Of a stretch of DNA of 35,161 nucleotides, positions 32,501-35,161 are shown one piece after another. Made by a program: the position numbers and the translations under genes. The notes beneath the pieces are model-generated. The model searched no databases. It was not told the origin of the DNA and saw only the letters and a list, made by a program, of their open reading frames with translations. The stretch spans positions 1 through 35,161 of the forward strand of contig CAJQOL010000129.1 of the NCBI GenBank assembly GCA_905479925.1, in the 5' to 3' direction. The DNA is from an uncultured Kangiellaceae bacterium (GTDB lineage: Bacteria; Pseudomonadota; Gammaproteobacteria; Enterobacterales; Kangiellaceae). Within the stretch, counting starts at the first letter, position 1. Each line of letters begins with the position of its first letter.

Positions 32501-35161
32501 ATATCATTTGTCCGTTAATAACGTGGTCAACCAGAAAACTTTCTCTTCCATTAAAAGTCGATGAATAGCTTTGTTGGCTAAGATCTGAAGTATTAATATG
32601 CAATAGTGGATGAATATTATTAGTGGATACCATTGAACTAGCGATATCTGTTTCAACCGGCTCTATCCAAAACGACTCTTTAGCAAATGGATATGTCGGT
32701 AGCGATATTCGACGTGGCGTTTCATTAATGTAGAGCGTCTGCCAATTTAATTGTTCACCGTCTACCCACAATTTCGCTAGATTTCGGACTTTATTTTTAA
32801 CAACCCAATGCTGAATTAGCTCTTGAAAGTCTTCGTCTAAAGCTAATGAATCGTGAGAATCTTTATCCAAATTTATCTGTTTGTAAAAATACTGAGAACT
32901 AACCTTATTGTTTACGAAATTCTGTAACGCCTGCATTAGCGATTCTACATCATTAACTAGAAATACAACCCTATGTTGCATTTCTTTTCGGCCAACCTGT
33001 AAGGTGTACGCAACATCAGAAATCTCTGCTTTAGGGTCTGTTCTCGACTGCAGATAATCACAAAGCTGCGAAGCATAGTCGACTAAAACATCGTGCCTTT
33101 TAGCCGATAAAGGAACTAAGTATTGGTGTTGCTTGGTTTCATGTTGATTAATTGACAATGAACTATCTAAATACTCTTCTAGAATCGCATGTGTATTAGT
33201 GCCACCTATACCGAAAGAACTCAAAGCGGCACGTTTTGGCGTTTCTTGCTTCGACCAGAATTCTCTTTCAGTTAACACATAGAATGGTGAATTCTCAAAA
33301 TCTATTTGCGGATTAGAGTCTTGATAATTAATCTGCGGTGGAAACGATTTTTGATTTAAACTAAGAGACAACTTAATCAAACCTACTAAACCTGCAGCAG
33401 TATCCAAATGACCAATATTTGGCTTCACAGAACCTATACCGCAAAATTGGTTTTTATCGGTATATTCACGATAAGCTTCCGTCAAAGCCATGACTTCAAT
33501 AGGATCGCCTAAAGCCGTGCCGGTGCCATGTGCTTCAACATAATTTATCGTATTGGGATCAATCTTAGTTTTTTCCAAGACTTGTTGGATTACTGAAGAC
33601 TGTCCGGTAATACTCGGTGCATAAAACCCCGCTTTTTCGTTGCCATCATTGTTGACACCTATTCCTCTAACCAAGCAATAAATATTGTCATTGTCCCGAA
33701 TAGCATCAAATGCTCGTTTGACTAATAGAACACCAACCCCCTCCCCCTCTACCATCCCATCTGCATTAGTATCAAAAGTTCTACAATGACCGTCACTCGA
33801 AAGATTTAGTCCTGGTTGATGGATGTAACCTAAATGCATGGCAGCAGAAAAGGAAGCAGCACCAACTAAAGCATAGTCGACATCCCTTGACTGTAAACTT
33901 TGATAGGCTGAGTACAAGGCTGTAAGGGACGACGAACAGTTTGTATGAATATATGAACTTTGCCCTTTTAAACCCAGTTGATAAGAGATCATGGTTGGAA
34001 TAGTCCCTCCTTGGCCTTGTAACCATGAGACAAATTCCTCTGAATTTTCCATTACGTGCTTTGACAGCGATATACTTTGCGACATTGATTGATAAAAATT
34101 ATTGCTGGCGGACATGAATACACTGGTGTTAGGAATGTCATCACAAACATAGCCTGCATCTTCAACCGCCTTCCATGAGTGCATCAAGAGTTGTCTAAAC
34201 TGAGGGTCCATTAACGCAGCATTGCCGGAAGATAGGTTAAAGAAACTGGGATCAAATAACTCTTTACCCTCTAGCCAAGCCGTTGTGGGAACATATTTCT
34301 GATTGCTTAACACGTCGGAGTCTATCTGAAATTTTTCAATTTCTGATAGACTTAACCTAGAAACACTTTCCTTACTGCCACAAAGATTTTCCCAAAACTG
34401 CCAATGGTTCGTCGCTTGAGGAAGCTGACATGAGATACCGACGATCGCTAGTGAGTCTTTATAGTATTCTGGTTGTTCATTACTAACATCCCCTTGTTGG
34501 CGAATCTTTGTATTTAGGATTGCTTTTTGTTCAACAGGGACGGGTACTTCATTAACCTCTTTCTTCACATCATTCTCTTGGATAACTTGAGCTATCCTTT
34601 TAATGGTATTGACTTTAAAAAGCGTCATTGCTGGAAAGTCACATGAGAGGCTTTTCTCGATACGAGAAGCCAACACAACAACGTTAAGAGAATTTCCACC
34701 AATATCAAAAAAGTTATCGTGAATACTAATTGATGATGGCGAAATCTCTAATACTTCTGACCATAGTTCTAACAGTTTGTCTTCGATGCTATTTTTGGAT
34801 GGTGAAATCATTTTTTTTGCTTCACATTTAATTGTAGTGTTCTGCAACACTATTCGGTTAGTTTTTCCATTTGGAGTTAACGGTATAGCTTCAAGTCCAA
34901 CAAAAGCAGCCGGCAGCATATATTTGGGCAACATCCTTGCTAAAAATTCATTCAAAGTTGAACTAGCCAATGTAAGTTTTTTAATATTTTTTGTGGTGTA
35001 GAATGCGACGAGCCTTTTGTTCGAAGCTTCGCCCTGGACGACAACAGCACATTCAGAAATATCTGGGTAAGACTGAAGCTGGTTTTCAATTTCTCCAATT
35101 TCTATTCTAAAACCCCTAATCTTTACTTGTGTATCACTTCTTGCCAAATACTCTATTGAGC
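20472..35161 (-). CDS. Hybrid NRPS/trans-AT polyketide synthase, first protein (5' partial)
   Basis: Multidomain megasynthase of at least 4895 residues that extends an aminoacyl thioester through modules 1, 2 and half of 3. Order seen: adenylation C-terminal subdomain (A8 RGFRIEIGEIE; A10 NGK, Lys95), carrier protein (Ser153), KS1 (Cys404), DH (His875, Asp1050), KR (Tyr1475), ACP (Ser1647), KS2 (Cys1940), DH° (Arg2426 at the catalytic His position), three ECH-like domains (about 2766-3482), three ACPs (Ser3557, Ser3676, Ser3793), KS3 (Cys4065), DH (His4549, Asp4755) and a C-terminal docking segment. The frame stays open to the right edge: codons before 35147 read SIEY, joining the A8 motif, so the true start lies outside. 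The TAG at 20474-20472 is 6 bases before the next ATG, implying one operon and coupled translation. No AT, ER, methyltransferase or thioesterase is present. The family assignment is firm; the product is unknown. Confidence 0.97.
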   Translation of the reverse strand, partial: SIEYLARSDTQVKIRGFRIEIGEIENQLQSYPDISECAVVVQGEASNKRLVAFYTTKNIKKLTLASSTLNEFLARMLPKYMLPAAFVGLEAIPLTPNGKTNRIVLQNTTIKCEAKKMISPSKNSIEDKLLELWSEVLEISPSSISIHDNFFDIGGNSLNVVVLASRIEKSLSCDFPAMTLFKVNTIKRIAQVIQENDVKKEVNEVPVPVEQKAILNTKIRQQGDVSNEQPEYYKDSLAIVGISCQLPQATNHWQFWENLCGSKESVSRLSLSEIEKFQIDSDVLSNQKYVPTTAWLEGKELFDPSFFNLSSGNAALMDPQFRQLLMHSWKAVEDAGYVCDDIPNTSVFMSASNNFYQSMSQSISLSKHVMENSEEFVSWLQGQGGTIPTMISYQLGLKGQSSYIHTNCSSSLTALYSAYQSLQSRDVDYALVGAASFSAAMHLGYIHQPGLNLSSDGHCRTFDTNADGMVEGEGVGVLLVKRAFDAIRDNDNIYCLVRGIGVNNDGNEKAGFYAPSITGQSSVIQQVLEKTKIDPNTINYVEAHGTGTALGDPIEVMALTEAYREYTDKNQFCGIGSVKPNIGHLDTAAGLVGLIKLSLSLNQKSFPPQINYQDSNPQIDFENSPFYVLTEREFWSKQETPKRAALSSFGIGGTNTHAILEEYLDSSLSINQHETKQHQYLVPLSAKRHDVLVDYASQLCDYLQSRTDPKAEISDVAYTLQVGRKEMQHRVVFLVNDVESLMQALQNFVNNKVSSQYFYKQINLDKDSHDSLALDEDFQELIQHWVVKNKVRNLAKLWVDGEQLNWQTLYINETPRRISLPTYPFAKESFWIEPVETDIASSMVSTNNIHPLLHINTSDLSQQSYSSTFNGRESFLVDHVINGQMILPAVAYLELARAAVNQATPKQAQLNCLQISNVVWARPMVFERQLDVRIDLNVSNENKILFEIRSVNFETDSKSDLSEIVHCQGSASYFNHSAPQKVELSLLTTRMLSDKVSMQALYKQFQKLGTDFGPAHRSLDSIYQGENELLAKIDLPSCVNSSQQLYFMHPSVMDGILQASTVLIAGVSRLPEKTTLPFALEKMLIFSECRSSMNAWIRFAEGSKADDKLVKLDIDLYDDSGNVCVQITGYSARLYSEANAANHEVEQGYGLLLARPVWELDLIAASQSSTQYSFAEHYITLGNLQQVDRHLVQANSPMFVCKVERIELEDSAASYQAIASSCFERVQQIIQAKPRNKVLFQILIEDTPWQRSLLGLSGLLETANLENPNFIGQVILVEKGIAASDVEQRILTGINNPLPNLLLQSNGQLQRKIWKEFKQSELTESGVFKSYGVYLITGGLGRLGVLFAQEIVARCDNAKIILTGRSELTEAKKKLLSELASHGSHIEYRQLDLNNLEELKGLLAELLNSYKQLNGILHCAGMIADNFIFKKSLSEFNKVLEPKIVGTCNIDIASNDIDLDFIVLFSSESSLGSVGQSDYATANGFMDQFSTYRNRLVSQGLRTGKTLAINWPFWKDGGMSLDESSIEMMLVTSGMIPMSKKTGMRAFYQALNSQCDQLLVIEGDIEKIRTRLFSNKQVILSELDSEQKVSSVEATQSEVGRVTDESSEIIDNKALKNQTQEYLAKQFAELFKMPAHQIDPNAELESYGIDSIMAINLINQLETTFGSLSKTLVFEYQTVAELADYFVSDYGDVLNDLFAIEPTEIIQTLSSETNGLNEPVQDLSKVDSNIDGHLFKSKRLIMGNKISGDHADTYATHVESDIFLKQRNPIAIVGLSGRYPESVDIEAFWHNLRDGKDCIIEIPKERWDWTEYYTDDKTKDGHHYSKWGGFISGVDEFDPRFFNISPKEAEILDPQERLFLQHAWKAVEDSGYTRKSLQVPHDNRLAGQVGVYVGVMYSEYQLLGAEASLKGNRLGFANSLADIANRVSYVFNFHGPSLTVDTMCSSSLTAIHLACQDLKLGQTDVAIAGGVNVNIHPNKYLILSSGQYISTSGHCHSFGVNSDGYTPGEGVGAVVLKRLTNAERDGDHIYGLIKGSTLNHGGKNNGYTVPNPNAQADAIGQALRESLIDARCISYIEAHGTGTKLGDPIEISALSKAFYKHSKQRDVGYCQIGSAKSNIGHCESAAGIAGLTKVLLQMKHKKIVPSLHSAELNPHIDFDKTPFKVNQTLSDWKQPIIDGKTIPRLAGISSFGAGGANAHMIIEEYQTAEVLTNSQSSVSSHEVVIPLSARTEKELIKKVEDLVAFITSQEQNIELEALAYTLQVGRESMDRRLGVVVNSIEQLVGTLRSYLNSEKQFDRLFLGEVKKHKDYILLLSQDEDMQVAIEKWVEQKKLTKLLELWVKGLEVNWTKLYQSQKTNRISLPTYPFSNKRYWWDSSLSEKEKAVKLNGIGLNGDKAIHRLLQVNRSILGLQSYSSVFDPKDEHLFLDRGASKMLSPTVCLEMIRSAVEHALDSTSKNVENITELKNVVWGKSINFSDKREVSIALFENGPTSVDFEIYSIAAERDDVLCQGTATYESEKALPKLDLEHIRSNMTKLTTNVEIASSTSAFHRGEQYLLSFDFSENIKAEFSEFVLNPTILDTLIQSVPIYLDGNSRRLSGLEIPFKIDSMKIFSECRERIRAIVKYSSNSVESRNNSYQVDIDLCDDVGNTCIQLRGVHYQLVALESEVYESRLKESKTVRPTPESKKPEMSRPKQVNFLKNNKSLAASSSGAVESDLQIPNGLHRDKPLAITLQAASKNEMKNSRQANMTKPTISLSRSNIDLPLEIKSTPTVRLYDCGDGIYKMQLGSAAEITRLSEQAIDELNTALEFLRGSSLVKAVIFYGSNNCFLVGNDKEIGLAVKQGLYQNIVDFPYPTIACMAGNANGAGFVLSALCDFLVASEEATYSYSDNHQNDYPSVAEYNLLKERFGVRQTENFISAGSLSGGKIAELGWSIPVLRKSEVMMFSQKLASDLSTKPRAVLTLLKKHLARHIRKYAYQLTEDKLSKKLVATDHTQRVTTLPSFANLRLEIHGNNVLEITISTSRSNVSKEAVFIDLISLLRHINLDPGIKVVVLQSEYDNFIPSHKENLSYKTFSELRDLLLGLDAMVVGAIECDAHDIAWILCQFCDLCILSKQGTYSLSDVTLGERLDQNAVVIFSERLGQEFTKRLLLTGLRASGEELKKQLATIQVTDKDNVREFAMQSAKRWADSDIEKLIELKKSKALFINKQLRQLPKSLTKPKLSSVSYINDPTPVDIDSDVIQLTAYPDGILVISMQDKQAKNMFSTQFVDGMQKAYQHVEEFANYKAVILTGYENYFASGGTKDALIAIHEGNAKFTDIETYHAALSCKVPVIAAMQGHAIGAGWSMGMFADFVLFSNESKFLSPYVNYGFTPGAGSTLVLTDKLGYDIARENLLTATPISGSELQKRGLSTPVLPRKEIFSAAMSLAKQIAINSVERLTRIKQLLAAHLNERLPETYRLELEMHEITFVGRADALDSIERKFGTDHNNFTSSTTKNVSLSSSQLDIATMESSSSPSESVAELSDVIEVLKQYLADELHLALDEIDAEEQFIDLGLDSITGVTWVRKINENFKLAIEATKVYSHPTLKEFSIHVNNVISSNTKVDQADIHNIERQRVNPKKLSVSKAANIVSKLSSAPSASSSVVTGLLKKYLAQELHMEIEEFDEQAQFIDLGLDSITGVTWVRKINEEFKLSIEATKVYSYPTLAEFGEYVSGEVNQQGQNLDHLISDEAIESSQTEAQEQKESMSNHQTNGDSTTVSLILESLANLLAQELHMEIDEIDASAQFIDLGLDSITGVTWVRKINDKYQLTVEATKVYSFPTLQEFSHYVASEVGKLPNSMLGVELDEADKISKASSQTVVLPKTSVITSSSFKSLKSWRKNRKLTTRTHKTGKFEHEPIAVIGLAGQFPQAKNIDEFWENIKQGKNCISEISKQRWNVDDFYQQGIPTTGKTNSKWMGAIEEYDLFDPLFFNISPAEAEFMDPQQRLFLQASWHCIENAGYNPRTLSGSKCGVFVGCSIGDYNLFSKEQLLSAQGFTGNSISILAARISYFLNLQGPCISIETACSSSLVAIANACDSLNTGASDTVLAGGVHVMSGPSLLVKTAQSGMLSNDGKCFAFDQRANGFVAGEGVGVVMLKRLADAEKDRDIIQGVVQGWGVNQDGKTNGITAPNPVSQTRLQQDIYQQFDIDPACIQLIEAHGTGTKLGDPIEIEGLKDTFKKFTGRTNYCALGSVKSNIGHCVTAAGVAGFIKLIFSLKYKTLPPTINYQNLNEHISLENSPFFISDKLRPWEVLENEKRQAAISSFGFSGTNAHIVISEYESSATDGRVAVSITQEHGSIIPLSAKTSEQLQQKAADLLDYLRRQDKVELADLAYTLQVGREAMEERFAVLVNSVDQLVDKIEAYLKLPEGTEKHGESNLYRGKISNSSDGMGIIGQDKDVEDAIVDKLISDNKLSKLTALWIKGVDWNWQKLYPENKPLRINLPVYPFAKERYWIESEFLLSSGHGPATSVPSPDLFIHPLLQINTSDLRQQSYLSNFSGEEFFLKDHQVLLNTSSPQDSEIENVYSKLPTFEKILPGVAYLEIARAAIENATPDGSELMSLELHHTVWVQPVIVDQETQIGIAISPNDENVIDYEIYSQVENLVHQDGATKKPQNELNENERVIHCQGQAVFTKKVTPEPLDISQLKLRMNRATIEAEKLYETFLQTGLNYGPAHQCVTKIYQGERQVLAELRLPSVVDSSFSDYRLHPSLMDSALQTSIGLHTDSEQLGGKPSIPFALDTLRIISECSKEMFVWVRYSPDSQPGDNIERIDIDLCDLQGNVCVQMQGFSTRVMEVAKYKLQSGLDANNDNLDRQENDQLAQFDDAYYAKIIEQLLDKEISVDEAVELG
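23650..24590 (-). repeat. Tandem triplicated ACP coding repeats of module 2
   Basis: Three ACP units of about 75 residues lie at about 24590-24360, 24225-24000 and 23890-23650. Each has DLGLDSITGVTWVRKIN and a following ATKVYSxPTL, separated by divergent Ser/Thr/Gln-rich linkers. Phosphopantetheine serines are at 24479, 24122 and 23771. They look like internal gene duplications. All three have kept the serine and the Trp flag, so all are probably functional. Confidence 0.92.
24700..26850 (-). other. Triple enoyl-CoA-hydratase-like (crotonase) array in module 2
   Basis: Three consecutive crotonase-fold domains. ECHa (about 26850-26190) keeps an oxyanion-type AGNANGAG, but its first oxyanion loop reads VGNDKE. 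ECHb (about 26130-25500) has ECDAHDIAW in place of the glycine-rich loop and lacks the GG pair, so it is probably inactive. ECHc (about 25440-24700) matches PksI-type ECH2 decarboxylases closely: ASGGTK, MQGHAIGAG, NYGFTPGAGS and a C-terminal MHE, whose His probably corresponds to the conserved ECH2 His. In beta-branching, ECH2 decarboxylates the glutaconyl-type intermediate. The roles of ECHa and ECHb are unknown. Confidence 0.87.
30105..34470 (-). other. Module 1: KS1-DH-KR-ACP (predicted alkene-forming)
   Basis: KS1 (34470-33170) has Cys404 plus EAHGTG and the second His motif, so it looks active. It differs from the other KSs: NCSSS at the nucleophile and KPNIGH instead of KSNIGH, as might suit an aminoacyl-accepting KS after an NRPS module. 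The DH (about 32620-31750) has an intact HxxxGxxxxP (His875 to Pro884) and MDGILQ (Asp1050). The KR catalytic half (31164-30600) has GGLGRLG and Tyr1475. It has Asp in the third position of the LDD site (IAD) and no Trp eight residues before the Tyr, which predicts a B-type KR. The ACP has GIDSIM (Ser1647). Predicted outcome: two carbons added, reduced and dehydrated to an alkene. Confidence 0.92.
34590..35161 (-). other. Module 0: adenylation C-terminal subdomain and carrier protein (partial NRPS module)
   Basis: The right edge cuts an NRPS adenylation domain just before motif A8 (ARSDTQVKIRGFRIEIGEIE). Motif A10 (LTPNGK, catalytic-type Lys95) follows, then a carrier protein with DNFFDIGGNSL, in which Ser153 (34691-34689) is the phosphopantetheine site. 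The module loads an amino acid that KS1 then elongates. The pocket-forming motifs A3-A6 are outside the window, so specificity cannot be read, nor can it be told whether a condensation domain precedes (chain start or mid-chain). Confidence 0.93.

Noticed and set aside
33170-34470. KS1 as an inactive (non-elongating) ketosynthase
   Set aside because: Despite the NCSSS and KPNIGH changes, the Cys, the EAHGTG His and the second His are all present, so loss of activity is not supported.
35145-35161. TTG at 35147 as the start of gene 1
   Set aside because: The frame continues upstream as SIEY into the conserved A8 motif of an adenylation domain, so the gene begins outside the window and the Leu codon is internal.
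20472-35161. Missing acyltransferase as a sequence gap or defect
   Set aside because: All seven KS domains lack an adjacent AT but have the compact post-KS linker typical of trans-AT systems, so the absence is architectural.

Overview
The whole window is one stretch of a giant trans-acyltransferase (trans-AT) polyketide synthase assembly line. It reads entirely on the minus strand, so biosynthesis runs from position 35161 down to position 1. There are three collinear genes with gaps of 6 and 125 bases. The first runs off the right edge (5' end missing), the second is complete (3373 codons), and the third runs off the left edge (3' end missing, 3406 codons inside the window). Every ketosynthase (KS) is followed by the usual post-KS linker ending in LPxYPF, and there is no acyltransferase domain anywhere. 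Malonyl loading must therefore come from a separate AT encoded outside. The DNA is AT-rich (about 40% G+C by eye). This and the domain style suggest a bacterium, perhaps a gammaproteobacterium or a bacterial symbiont, but nothing here fixes the taxonomy.

Layout in biosynthetic order (modules numbered locally; DH° is a dehydratase fold without catalytic residues):
0: C-terminal part of an NRPS adenylation domain, then a carrier protein.
1: KS1-DH-KR-ACP.
2: KS2-DH°-ECH-ECH-ECH-ACP-ACP-ACP.
3: KS3-DH at the end of gene 1, KR-ACP at the start of gene 2.
4: KS4-DH°-ECH-ECH-ECH-ACP-ACP.
5: KS5 at the end of gene 2, DH-KR-ACP at the start of gene 3.
6: KS6-DH°-ACP-ACP.
7: KS7-KR, continuing outside.
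Matching helical docking segments at the protein ends hold the two split modules together.

Modules 2, 4 and 6 are predicted beta-branching modules. They have tandem ACPs carrying the tryptophan flag six residues after the phosphopantetheine serine, and a dead DH. Modules 2 and 4 also carry an array of three enoyl-CoA-hydratase-like domains, the last of which resembles PksI-type decarboxylases. The HMG-synthase-like enzyme, donor ACP and decarboxylating KS that such branching needs are not in the window.

Reductive alkene-forming modules (1, 3, 5) strictly alternate with beta-branching modules (2, 4, 6). If collinear, and if the branches are methyls, the enzyme would build a conjugated polyene starting from an amino acid, with a methyl on every fourth backbone carbon. 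That is the spacing seen in retinoids and other isoprenoids, but made by a polyketide synthase. This prediction and the two in-line triple ECH arrays are the most notable points. Residue numbers are hand-counted: gene 1 from the Leu codon at 35147, genes 2 and 3 from their ATG.
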